64,000 bases of DNA from Geodermatophilus amargosae. GTDB lineage: Bacteria > Actinomycetota > Actinomycetes > Mycobacteriales > Geodermatophilaceae. The first letter of the stretch is position 1; the number at the start of each line of letters is the position of its first letter. Of the stretch, positions 56,738-64,000 are shown piece by piece. The translations under genes were made by a program, and so were the position numbers. The stretch lies in NCBI RefSeq assembly GCF_900116515.1, contig NZ_FPBA01000003.1:62001-126000 (forward strand). Direction: 5' to 3'. The notes under the pieces are model-generated. The model worked only from the letters and a program-made list of their open reading frames with translations. It had not been told where the DNA came from and searched no databases.

Positions 56738-57889
56738 TCAGGCGGCCTCGGGGAGCGCACCGTCCTCGAAGAGGTCCCGGGACACCACGCCGGTGTCGGG
56801 GTTGTCGGTGAACATCCCGTCGATGCCGGTCGCCCAGAACCGCAGCTGCTCCTCCAGAGCCCGGCCGTAGTCGTCGGGCGCCGGCCCCTCGAGCAGGTCG
56901 GTGGGCAGGAAGGTGTTCTCGTTGCGGAACGTGTACGGGTGCACCAGCAGGTCGACGGCGTGCGCGTCGTCGACGAACGACGTGGGCTCCCCGAGGGTCC
57001 CGTCGGCGTTGCGCGGGATCACCTGGTTCTTCTCCGGGCCGACGCCGTCGGCGTACGTGGCGATCTCCGCCAGACCCGCGGCGGTGGACAGGTCGGCGTA
57101 GGTCCGCGGGTCGCCGGCGGCGACCAGGTCGGCCGGCGCGCCGGTCGCCGACAGCAGCTGCACCAGCGGCACCCGGACGCCGGCCGCGTCGAGCTCGCGC
57201 AGGTTCGCCGTCTCGAAGGACTGGAGGAACACCGGCGAGTCGCGCCGGTCCAGGCGCGCCTCCTGCAGCGCCGCCACCAGCGGCTCCTCGAGCGAGAGCC
57301 CGATCGAGTCGAAGTAGGTCGGGTGCTTGGTCTCGATGTAGGCGCCGACCTCGCGGGGCAGCTCCCGGCTCAGGTCGGTGAGCAGGTCGAGGTACTCCTC
57401 CAGCGTGGGCACCGGGTAGAGCCCGTCGTAGAGGGTGTTCTCCTCGCGCACCTCGGGCAGCCGCTCGACCGCGCGCAGCGTCCGCAGCTCCTCGAGGGTG
57501 AAGTCCTCGGTGAACCAGCCGGTCAGCGAGACACCATCGACGACCCTGGTGGTGCGCCGGTCGGCGAACTCGGGGCGGTCGGCGACGTCGGTGGTGCCGG
57601 AGATCTCGTTCTCGTGCCGGCAGACCAGGATGCCGTCGGCGGTGCTGACGACGTCGCACTCGACGTGGTCGGCTCCCATGCGGGCGGCGAGCTCGTAGGC
57701 GGCCAGCGTGTGCTCGGGCCGGTACCCCGACGCGCCGCGGTGGGCGATGACGAGCAGGTCCGCGTCGTCGGCGCCGGATGCCGGTGGGGAGCCGTGCCGC
57801 GGCGTCGCCGAGGCCGGCCCGGCGAGGACGAGCAGGACGGCGAGCAGTGCGACCCCCGCAGCGGACGGGCGGAACGAGGGGACGGACAC
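56738..57889 (-). CDS. glpQ: secreted glycerophosphodiester phosphodiesterase
   Basis: A 383-residue GDPD. The N-terminus is a Sec signal (GVALLAVLLVLAGPASA), so exported. The catalytic core has VIAHRGASGYRPEHTLAAYE (HR and E of the site), ADHVECDVVSTADGILVCRH (E-D metal ligands and second His), and FLQSFETANL. It hydrolyses glycerophosphodiesters to alcohols and glycerol-3-phosphate, with Ca2+ or Mg2+. GTG with GGAGG 5 bases upstream. Same overall form as GlpQ. Confidence 0.92.
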   Translation of the reverse strand: MSVPSFRPSAAGVALLAVLLVLAGPASATPRHGSPPASGADDADLLVIAHRGASGYRPEHTLAAYELAARMGADHVECDVVSTADGILVCRHENEISGTTDVADRPEFADRRTTRVVDGVSLTGWFTEDFTLEELRTLRAVERLPEVREENTLYDGLYPVPTLEEYLDLLTDLSRELPREVGAYIETKHPTYFDSIGLSLEEPLVAALQEARLDRRDSPVFLQSFETANLRELDAAGVRVPLVQLLSATGAPADLVAAGDPRTYADLSTAAGLAEIATYADGVGPEKNQVIPRNADGTLGEPTSFVDDAHAVDLLVHPYTFRNENTFLPTDLLEGPAPDDYGRALEEQLRFWATGIDGMFTDNPDTGVVSRDLFEDGALPEAA

Positions 57890-58057
57890 GGTGCCTCCGG
57901 AGGGCTCGGCCGGCGGCCCTCGCCGGCGGTCCCGCAGCGACCCCAGCCGACGCGGGTGAACGACCCGCCGACGGGCCGGCGAACACAGCGTGGCCCCCTC
58001 CGCGGGCCCGTGCCCGGTGGAAGGCACGTGGACGCCGGGACGGTGCCGGCCGGCGAC

Positions 58058-58063
58058 TACCGT
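58058..58063 (+). promoter_or_regulatory. -10 element of a probable leaderless promoter
   Basis: TACCGT fits TANNNT and ends 6 bases before the GTG at 58070. There is no ribosome-binding site at this GTG. Confidence 0.45.
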
Positions 58064-58069
58064 GACCCC

Positions 58070-59803
58070 GTGACCAGCACGGACGGCGGGACCGACGACC
58101 CGAGGGGGATCGCCGACGCCGACTTCGACCGGCTGGTCGCCCTCGTCCGGACACTGCTCGACGTCCCCACCGCCCTGGTCTCGCTCGTGCGCCCGGACGA
58201 GCAGGTGTTCCCCGGTGCGGTCGGCCTCCCGCCGGAGTGGCAGGTCCGCCGCAGCACGCCGCTGAGCCACTCGTTCTGCCAGTACGTGCGGTCCACGGCC
58301 CAGCCGCTGGTGGTCCGCGACGCCCGCGAGGTCGAGGTCCTGTCGGCCAACCGCGCCATCGAGGACCTCGGCGTGATCGCCTACTGCGGCGTGCCGCTGG
58401 TCGGGCCCGACGGCGACGTGGTCGGCGCCGTGTGCGCGATCGACTCCCGCCCCCGCGACTGGACCGACGCCGACGTCGCGGTGCTCACCCAGGTCGCCGG
58501 GCTGGCCGCCTCGGAGCTGCGGCTGCGCGCCCTGACCCGCGAGGCCGAGACCGCCCGGCGAGCAGCCGAGCGCGTCGGCGAGCAGACCCGCATGCTGTTG
58601 CGATTCGCCGACACCCTGGCCGACGCGGTCACCCTGGCCGACGTCGCCGCGGCCGTGACCGCGGCCGCCGCCGAGGTGCTCGGCACCTCCTGGACCTGCC
58701 TGGCGCTGGTCGACCCGGCGACCCGCCGGCTGCGGCTGGTGCCCACGCCCGGGCACGCCGGCAGCACGGCCGCCGTGGGCGACGCGGGCTCCGTGCCGCT
58801 GGGCACCGAGCACCCGCCGTCGGCCGCCCTGGCCACGGGCCGCGCGGTGTTCCTGCCCGACGCCGCGGCCACCGCTGAGCGCTTCCCGTCCGCCCGGCCG
58901 CCGCTGCCGGTCCCCGGCCCGGTGGGCGCGTCGGCGCACCTGCCCCTGCCGGTCGCCGGGTCGCTGCCGGGCACGCTGAGCCTGGTCTGGGACGCGCCGC
59001 GCGCCTTCGGCCCGGTCGAGCAGGGGCTGGTCCTGGCGCTGGCGGGGTACACCGCCCAGGCCGTGGCCCGCGCCGTGCTGCTGGCCCGGCAGGAGTCGGT
59101 GGCCACCACCCTGCAGCGCGCGCTGCTCGGCGAGCTGCCCGACCCGCCCGGTCTGGACCTGGCCGCGCGCTACCTGCCCAGCAGCGCCGGCGCGCAGGTC
59201 GGCGGCGACTGGTGGGACGCCTTCGACGACTCCGACGGCGCCACGGTCCTGGTGATCGGCGACGTCACCGGCCACGACGTCGCGGCCGCGGCCACCATGG
59301 GCCAGCTGCGGTCGATGCTGCGCGGCTTCGCCTTCGAGGGCGGGGGACCCCCGGCGCGGGCGCTGGACCGGCTCGACGCCGCCGTCGCGGGGCTGCGCAC
59401 CGGGGCGCTGGCCACCGCGCTGGTGAGCCGCGTCGACGGGACCGACGACGGGCGCCGGGTGCTGTCGTGGAGCAACGCCGGGCACCCGCCGCCGCTGCTG
59501 CGCACCCCCGACGGCCGCATCGAGGTGCTCGCCTCGAAGCCGGACCTGCTGGTGGGGCTGGACCCCGCGCGGCAGCGGCACACCCACTCCGTCGACCTGG
59601 CGCCGGGCAGCACGGTGCTGCTGTACACCGACGGGCTGGTCAAGCGCCGGCGCACCGACCTCGACGAGGGCATCGCCCAGCTCACCGCCCACTTCGCGGC
59701 GGACGAGGGCGGCTCGCTGGACGACCTGCTCGACCTGCTGCTCGAGGGCGTGCGCGGCTCCACCGACGACGACGTCGCGCTGCTCGCCGTCCGCGTGCGC
59801 TGA
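58070..59803 (+). CDS. GAF-GAF-SpoIIE (PP2C) phosphatase
   Basis: A 577-residue signalling protein. A first GAF domain spans about residues 15-165 (STPLSHSFCQYVRSTAQPLV, then GVIAYCGVPLVGPDGDVVG), a second about 190-345, and a SpoIIE-type PP2C about 365-577 with GGDWWDAF near 378, DVTGHDVAAAATM and the closing DDVALLAVRV, so the metal aspartates are kept. Such proteins dephosphorylate STAS anti-anti-sigma factors. The STAS protein at 19009 could be a distant partner (inference). GTG 58070. Confidence 0.9.
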   Translation: MTSTDGGTDDPRGIADADFDRLVALVRTLLDVPTALVSLVRPDEQVFPGAVGLPPEWQVRRSTPLSHSFCQYVRSTAQPLVVRDAREVEVLSANRAIEDLGVIAYCGVPLVGPDGDVVGAVCAIDSRPRDWTDADVAVLTQVAGLAASELRLRALTREAETARRAAERVGEQTRMLLRFADTLADAVTLADVAAAVTAAAAEVLGTSWTCLALVDPATRRLRLVPTPGHAGSTAAVGDAGSVPLGTEHPPSAALATGRAVFLPDAAATAERFPSARPPLPVPGPVGASAHLPLPVAGSLPGTLSLVWDAPRAFGPVEQGLVLALAGYTAQAVARAVLLARQESVATTLQRALLGELPDPPGLDLAARYLPSSAGAQVGGDWWDAFDDSDGATVLVIGDVTGHDVAAAATMGQLRSMLRGFAFEGGGPPARALDRLDAAVAGLRTGALATALVSRVDGTDDGRRVLSWSNAGHPPPLLRTPDGRIEVLASKPDLLVGLDPARQRHTHSVDLAPGSTVLLYTDGLVKRRRTDLDEGIAQLTAHFAADEGGSLDDLLDLLLEGVRGSTDDDVALLAVRVR

Positions 59804-59804
59804 C

Positions 59805-60911
59805 TCAGCCGGCCAGGCTCCGCGCGAACCGGGAGATGTCGGCGACCGTGGAGTCGTACACGTCGCCGACCGCGGTCTTGAAGATCGAGTCGGCACCGTG
59901 CGTGAGCCCCAGGTTCACCCGGCCGGTGGCGCGCACGCCGGCCGCCTGCAGCTTCCGGTAGTAGGCGATCCCCTCGTCGCGCAGCGGGTCGAGCTCGTTG
60001 ACCGACACGACGTGCGGCGGCATCCCGGTGAGGTCCTCGACGGTGGCGAAGTAGGGCCAGGCCAGCGGGTCGCGGGCGTGCTCCCCGGTGGGGTCGTAGG
60101 TGGACACGAGCACGTCCATCATCAGCGTGTTGAGGAACCAGCCCTCGTTCTCCACGAGCGAGGGGAGCTCGGCGCGCTTGGTCTCCTCGTCCCAGCCGTA
60201 GCCACCGGAGATGTACGGGACCATCGCGTAGACGCCGGCGATGGCGCCGAGGCGGCCCTCGCGCTGGGCCAGCAGCGCCGAGGCCAGGCACAGGTTCGCG
60301 CCCCCGGACTCGCCCTGCAGCACCAGGGACGTCATCCCGAGCTCGTCGCGGTGCGCGTCGAGCCAGGTGAGCGCGTCGGCGCAGTCGTGCAGGCCCGCCG
60401 GGAACGGCGCGTGGCCGTCGGTGGTGACCGCGTTGCGGAAGTCCACGGCGATGACGACCAGGCCCGTGGCGGCGAGGTCCTCGCACCAGCGGGTGTGCAG
60501 GCGGTTGTCGCAGTCGAGGATCGTCATGCCGCCGCCGTGGACGTAGACCAGCCCGGGGAGCGCCTGCCCCTCCGTGCCGGCCGGCCGGAAGACGTACAGC
60601 GGGATCTCGTCGCCGTCCCGGCCCGGCGCGGTGCGCACGGCCCGGACGACGTCGTCCCGGTGGGTCTCCTCCTGGGCGACCGCCGCGTACAGACCCTCGA
60701 AGGCGTCGTGGGCACCGCGGACGAACGCCAGCCGGTCCTCCAGCGGCGTGTCGCGCGGGAACGGCGGGGCCGCGGCCTGGGCGTCGAGGCCGAAGCGGGC
60801 GAGGGCCTCGCGCAGCCGCCGGTCGGCGCGGGGGTCGGTGCGGTACTCGGCGCCGGGGTCCCCGAGCCGGCCGGGCAGCGGGATGGACGTGCGGTCGGAC
60901 GTGGCGGTCAC
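59805..60911 (-). CDS. alpha/beta hydrolase of the hormone-sensitive lipase family
   Basis: A 368-residue esterase. The oxyanion motif HGGGMTILD is near residue 125, the nucleophile is in GESGGANLCLA near 197, and the C-terminal His is in LGLTHGADSI. Size and motifs fit the HSL family (acetyl-esterase/lipase), substrate unknown. GTG start overlaps the TetR stop as GTGA, so the regulator gene comes first and is coupled. Convergent with the SpoIIE gene by 1 base. Confidence 0.9.
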   Translation of the reverse strand: MTATSDRTSIPLPGRLGDPGAEYRTDPRADRRLREALARFGLDAQAAAPPFPRDTPLEDRLAFVRGAHDAFEGLYAAVAQEETHRDDVVRAVRTAPGRDGDEIPLYVFRPAGTEGQALPGLVYVHGGGMTILDCDNRLHTRWCEDLAATGLVVIAVDFRNAVTTDGHAPFPAGLHDCADALTWLDAHRDELGMTSLVLQGESGGANLCLASALLAQREGRLGAIAGVYAMVPYISGGYGWDEETKRAELPSLVENEGWFLNTLMMDVLVSTYDPTGEHARDPLAWPYFATVEDLTGMPPHVVSVNELDPLRDEGIAYYRKLQAAGVRATGRVNLGLTHGADSIFKTAVGDVYDSTVADISRFARSLAG

Positions 60912-61552
60912 GGTTCCTCCAGGGCAGGTGACGACGGGGTGGGCGGGGCAGGACAGCGGAGCAGGGCGGCGTAGACGACGGCGGCCTTGGCGGCGTCGGG
61001 CTCGGCGCCGGCGATGAGGTCGGCGTAGACGAAGGACTCCGCCACGCGGGTCAGCACGTAGGCGGTGTCAGGTACCGGCAGCGGCAGGACGGCACCGGCG
61101 GCCTCTGCGGCGGTGAGCAGCTCGGCGAAGGCACCGGTCACCCGCACCTGGTAGTCGGCGGCGCGGGTGGTGAGCAGCCGCAGGGCGCGGTCGGGCTCCC
61201 GGCGCAGGTGGGTGCGGAACGGCTCCGAGGAGCACACGTCGCGGGTGAAGCGGGTGAGCGCGTCGACCACCCGGGTCGCGCCCTCGCCGTGCGCCTCCTC
61301 CACCGCCCGGCGCCAGGTGGGGACGAAGAGCGACCAGATCACCTCGGTGAGCAGCTGGTCGCGGTTGCCGACCCAGCGGAACAGCGTCGCCCGGTCCACG
61401 CCCAGGCCGGCCGCCAGCGGGCTCATGTCCACGCGCGTGCCGGCGAGGAAGGTGCGGCGCGCCAGCCGGAAGGCGCGCATCGGGCCGTCGTCGTCGACGC
61501 CGTCGCGGAGCGCCCGCCCGAGACGGGTGGCGGGGACCGCGGCGGTCGTCAC
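60908..61552 (-). CDS. TetR-family regulator (QsdR-like) controlling the hydrolase unit
   Basis: A 214-residue TetR protein. The HTH is around residues 30-70 (LAAGLGVDRATLFRWVGNRD), in the QsdR-like form where the helix-turn-helix ends RWVGNRDQLL. The C-terminal domain binds an unknown ligand. GTG start. Coupled to the hydrolase, divergent from the LLM oxidoreductase, with an inverted repeat at 61580-61615 as its likely operator. Confidence 0.85.
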   Translation of the reverse strand: MTTAAVPATRLGRALRDGVDDDGPMRAFRLARRTFLAGTRVDMSPLAAGLGVDRATLFRWVGNRDQLLTEVIWSLFVPTWRRAVEEAHGEGATRVVDALTRFTRDVCSSEPFRTHLRREPDRALRLLTTRAADYQVRVTGAFAELLTAAEAAGAVLPLPVPDTAYVLTRVAESFVYADLIAGAEPDAAKAAVVYAALLRCPAPPTPSSPALEEP

Positions 61553-61579
61553 AGCGGCTGACCGTAGTGGCGTGGCTCA

Positions 61580-61615
61580 CTGTGGCGCAACGATCCAGCA
61601 GGTGTTGCGCCGCAG
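61580..61615. promoter_or_regulatory. 12-bp imperfect inverted repeat between divergent TetR and LLM genes
   Basis: Arms CTGTGGCGCAAC (61580-61591) and GTTGCGCCGCAG (61604-61615) match in 11 of 12 positions and are separated by 12 bases. The perfect core is GGCGCAAC/GTTGCGCC. It lies 28-63 bases from the TetR start and 90 bases before the LLM start, so could regulate both. Confidence 0.7.
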
Positions 61616-61705
61616 GGAGGCCGTATACACCACTGCCGGCGCCCTCACCGCCGCCCTCGACGCCCGCCTGGGACCGACGAGCCGGGGGCGGGCAGGATCC
61701 GGTGC

Positions 61706-62719
61706 ATGCCCGCCCCCGGTGTCCCGCTCGAGCGACTCGGCTTCCTGACCATCGGCCTGTTCGACCCCGCCGACCCCGCAGGCGGCCACGAGACCACCCT
61801 GCGGACCGTCGAGCTCGGCGAGCAGCTGGGCTTCGACAGCGCGTGGCTGCGCCACCGGCACCTGCAGTACGGCATCTCCTCCCCGGTCGCCGTCCTCGCC
61901 GCACTGACCCAGCGCACCTCGCGGATCGAGCTGGGCACCGCGGTGACGCCGCTGGGCTGGGAGAACCCGCTGCGGCTGGCCGAGGACCTCGCCACCGTCG
62001 ACGTCCTCTCCGGCGGCCGGCTCAACCCCGGCGTCAGCGTGGGCCCGCCGATGCACTGGGACGACGTCAAGGACGCGCTCTACCCCGACACCGCCGACGT
62101 CGAGGACTTCTCCTACACGCGCGTGGAGCGGCTGCTGCGCCTGGTCGCCGGCGAGCCCGCGACGTCGTTCGCCGGGCGCGAGGGCGTCGTCGAGGAGTGG
62201 TCGGACCGGGTGCAGCCGCACTCCCCCGGCCTGCGCGACCGCCTCTGGTACGGCGGCGGCAGCACCCGGTCGGCGGAGTGGGCCGGAGACGCCGGCATGC
62301 ACTTCCTGACCAGCAGCGTGGTGAAGGCCGAGGATGGCTCGACCGACTTCGCGCAGATCCAGGCCGCGCAGGTGCGGGCCTTCCGCGAGGCCAACCCGGC
62401 CGGGCGGGTGTCGCAGGGCCTGGTCGTCATCCCCACCGACAGCGCGACGCCCGACCAGCGCGAGCGCTACGCCGCCTACGTCGAGGCGCGCACCCCGCGC
62501 ACCGGCAGCCCGCAGGGGCCGGCGCGGCTGCTGTACGCGCCCGACCTGGTCGGGTCCTCCGAGCAGATCGCCGAGGCGCTGTACGCGCACGCCGGCTTCC
62601 GCGAGGTGACCGAGGTGGTGTTCGCCCTGCCGTTCAGCTTCGCCGAGGCCGACTACACGCAGATCCTCACCGACACCGCCGAGCGCCTCGGCCCGCTGCT
62701 GGGCTGGTCCCCCCGGTGA
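61706..62719 (+). CDS. LLM-class flavin/F420-dependent oxidoreductase
   Basis: A 337-residue luciferase-like TIM-barrel enzyme: FDSAWLRHRHLQYGISSPVA, RIELGTAVTPLGWENPLRLA, then GVSVGPPMHWDDVKDALYPD. Cofactor FMN or F420 cannot be told apart here. ATG, AGGA 8 bases upstream. Stop overlaps the GTG of the aminotransferase gene (GTGA), so the two are coupled, and both are divergent from a TetR/esterase pair. Confidence 0.88.
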   Translation: MPAPGVPLERLGFLTIGLFDPADPAGGHETTLRTVELGEQLGFDSAWLRHRHLQYGISSPVAVLAALTQRTSRIELGTAVTPLGWENPLRLAEDLATVDVLSGGRLNPGVSVGPPMHWDDVKDALYPDTADVEDFSYTRVERLLRLVAGEPATSFAGREGVVEEWSDRVQPHSPGLRDRLWYGGGSTRSAEWAGDAGMHFLTSSVVKAEDGSTDFAQIQAAQVRAFREANPAGRVSQGLVVIPTDSATPDQRERYAAYVEARTPRTGSPQGPARLLYAPDLVGSSEQIAEALYAHAGFREVTEVVFALPFSFAEADYTQILTDTAERLGPLLGWSPR

Positions 62720-63891
62720 CCGACGCCGACGCCGCGGTCACCGCCCTCCGCGCGCAGGGCTCGCTCAAGTGGTCGCGGCACCCGGAGGCGCTCGGCGCCT
62801 GGGTGGCCGAGATGGACCTCGGCACCGCGCCCGCGGTCACCCGGGCGCTGCACGCCGCCGTCGACCGCGGGCTGTTCGGCTACCTGCCCGACTGGCTCGC
62901 CGACGACCTGTCCCGGGCGACGGCCGGCTTCCTGCGCGGCCGGCACGGGTGGGAGGTGCCGGCGGAGCGGATCCGGCCGCTGGCCGACGTCCTCGCCGGC
63001 CTGTCCGCGGCGATCACCCACCTGTCCCGGCCGGGGTCGCCCGTGGTCCTGCCGACCCCGGCCTACATGCCGTTCCTCGAGGTGCCGCCGGCCCTGGGCC
63101 GGGAGGTGCTCGAGGTGCCGATGGCCCGCGACGGCGACCGGTTCGTGTACGACCTCGACGCGCTCGACGCAGCCTTCCGCGCCGGCGGGCACCTGCTGGT
63201 GCTGTGCAACCCGCACAACCCGGTCGGCCGGGTGCTCGAGCCGGCGGAGATGACCGCGATCGCCGAGGTGGTCGACCGGCACGGCGGGCGGGTGTTCTCC
63301 GACGAGATCCACGCGCCGCTGGTCTTCCCCGGTCACCGGCACGTCCCCTACGCCTCGCTCGGCGAGACCACCGCCGGCCACACGCTCACCGCCACCAGCG
63401 CGTCCAAGGCCTGGGACCTGCCCGGCCTCAAGTGCGCGCAGCTGGTGCTCAGCAACGACGCCGACGCGCAGCTGTGGGCCGAGGTCGGGCACGAGGCCGA
63501 GCACGGCGCCTCCACGCTGGGCGCCGTCGCGAACGTCGCCGCCTACACCGAGGGGCTGGGCTGGCTCGAGGAGGTGCTCGGCGTCCTCGACCGCAACCGC
63601 CGCCTGCTCGCCGACCTGGTCGCCGAGCACCTGCCCGGCATCCGCCACCGGCCGCCGGAGGGCACCTACCTCGCCTGGCTGGAGGGGTTCGGCGTGCCCG
63701 ACCCCGGCGACCACCTCCTGCGCGAGGCCGGGGTGGCGGTGGTGGACGGCGCCCGGTGCGGCGCCGCCGGCCGGGGCGCGGTGCGGCTCAACCTGGCCAC
63801 GCCCGAGCCGGTGCTGCGGCGCATCGTCGAGCAGATGGGCGCCGCGCTCCCACCCCGCCAGGTCGCGTCCTCCCCTGGGGCCACCCGGTAG
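62716..63891 (+). CDS. MalY/PatB-type PLP enzyme (cystathionine beta-lyase-like)
   Basis: A 391-residue fold-type I PLP enzyme. WSRHPEALGAWVAEMDLGTA at the start is typical of the MalY/PatB group; the PLP lysine is in SASKAWDLPGLKCAQL near residue 231; NPHNPVGRVLEPAE and FSDEIHAPLVFPGHRH fit. These cleave cystathionine or S-alkyl-cysteines. Coupled to the LLM oxidoreductase (GTGA), an association known in sulfur-compound use, such as desulfurisation of S-cysteine conjugates (inference). The final 226 bases overlap the antisense DUF3237 frame. Confidence 0.9.
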   Translation: MTDADAAVTALRAQGSLKWSRHPEALGAWVAEMDLGTAPAVTRALHAAVDRGLFGYLPDWLADDLSRATAGFLRGRHGWEVPAERIRPLADVLAGLSAAITHLSRPGSPVVLPTPAYMPFLEVPPALGREVLEVPMARDGDRFVYDLDALDAAFRAGGHLLVLCNPHNPVGRVLEPAEMTAIAEVVDRHGGRVFSDEIHAPLVFPGHRHVPYASLGETTAGHTLTATSASKAWDLPGLKCAQLVLSNDADAQLWAEVGHEAEHGASTLGAVANVAAYTEGLGWLEEVLGVLDRNRRLLADLVAEHLPGIRHRPPEGTYLAWLEGFGVPDPGDHLLREAGVAVVDGARCGAAGRGAVRLNLATPEPVLRRIVEQMGAALPPRQVASSPGATR

Positions 63892-64000
63892 ACGCGGTAC
63901 TCCACCCGCTTCCCGGGCACCAGGCGTCCCTCGGCCACGAGGACCGTGTGGTTCACCCAGGCGTACCGCTCGTCGCCGGTCTCCAGCCGCGGGGTGGTGA
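63666..64000 (-). CDS. DUF3237-type protein, C-terminal part (runs off right edge)
   Basis: The frame enters from the right edge with RLETGDERYAWVNHTVLVAE, then GKRVEYRVYRVAPG, the end of a DUF3237 beta-barrel domain where family members usually finish. Here it continues about 75 codons without a stop, antisense to the aminotransferase, to 63666; that tail is Arg/Ser/Pro-rich and not convincing protein. The real C-terminus could be the long form. Start lies outside the window. Function unknown. Confidence 0.6.
   Translation of the reverse strand, partial: TTPRLETGDERYAWVNHTVLVAEGRLVPGKRVEYRVYRVAPGEDATWRGGSAAPICSTMRRSTGSGVARLSRTAPRPAAPHRAPSTTATPASRRRWSPGSGTPNPSSQAR

Noticed and set aside
1..64000. 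CRISPR arrays, tRNA or rRNA genes, insertion sequences, prophage
   Set aside because: No spaced direct repeats of CRISPR type, no cloverleaf-like segment recognised by eye, and no transposase, integrase or phage structural gene among the real coding regions.

Overview
The window is 64 kb of very GC-rich DNA (third codon positions almost all G or C; GTG is a very common start). With DivIVA, SARP-type and STAND regulators, F420/flavin LLM oxidoreductases, LtrA, a CtpI-like P-type ATPase, a paa operon and a DUF5709 protein, it looks like chromosomal DNA of a high-GC actinobacterium. Geodermatophilaceae (Blastococcus, Geodermatophilus or Modestobacter type) is my best guess by gene style, not a computed placement. 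I see no rRNA, tRNA, CRISPR, transposase or prophage gene.

Layout. 1-6.5 kb: the 3' end of a bile-acid:sodium symporter family gene converging on a giant cation P-type ATPase, then a membrane protein. 6.5-12.8 kb: phenylacetate catabolism, with a TetR regulator and paaK on the minus strand divergent from paaABCDE and a hotdog thioesterase, and a palindromic operator between them. 12.8-15.5 kb: a degenerate gene fragment, a DUF5709 protein, a 49-residue protein and an actinobacterial exonuclease/polymerase I-like enzyme carrying an in-frame tandem repeat. 15.5-19.3 kb: DivIVA-like protein and a globin reductase, divergent from a canonical flavohaemoglobin; then a STAS protein. 19.1-23.7 kb: a berberine-bridge-type FAD oxidoreductase divergent from a SARP/STAND regulator, with a 3 x 11-bp-phased heptamer array between them. 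23.7-34.4 kb: mixed metabolic genes (Mug glycosylase, VOC protein, MFS exporter, FAD monooxygenase, dienelactone hydrolase, LuxR regulator, PspC, DUF899, LLM oxidoreductase, GH13 glucosidase, YchJ). 34.4-38.3 kb: a CitAB/DcuSR-type two-component system divergent from a DctA transporter. 38.3-42.9 kb: lycopene cyclase-like enzyme, a helical hypothetical protein, an amino-acid permease, and an SRPBCC/ArsR pair. 43-50.4 kb: a second STAND regulator, hemerythrin, UspA, LtrA, a two-RCK potassium channel and a small membrane protein. 50.5-64 kb: ATP-dependent DNA ligase, lipoprotein, TesB, TPR-GGDEF protein, AhpD-like protein, glycerophosphodiesterase, GAF-SpoIIE phosphatase, a hydrolase/TetR pair divergent from an LLM oxidoreductase/MalY pair, and the C-terminal part of a DUF3237 protein at the right edge.

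How genes work together. The paa block would activate phenylacetate to its CoA ester (PaaK) and epoxidise it (PaaABCDE); the later isomerase, ring-cleavage and beta-oxidation genes are not in the window. The sensor/regulator pair probably controls the divergent dicarboxylate carrier. The SARP regulator probably controls its divergent oxidoreductase. Several pairs are translationally coupled through 4-base GTGA/ATGA overlaps. Recurrent features are perfect GC-rich hairpins at gene ends (two with the stop codon in the loop) and convergent genes whose reading frames run on into the antisense of their neighbour.
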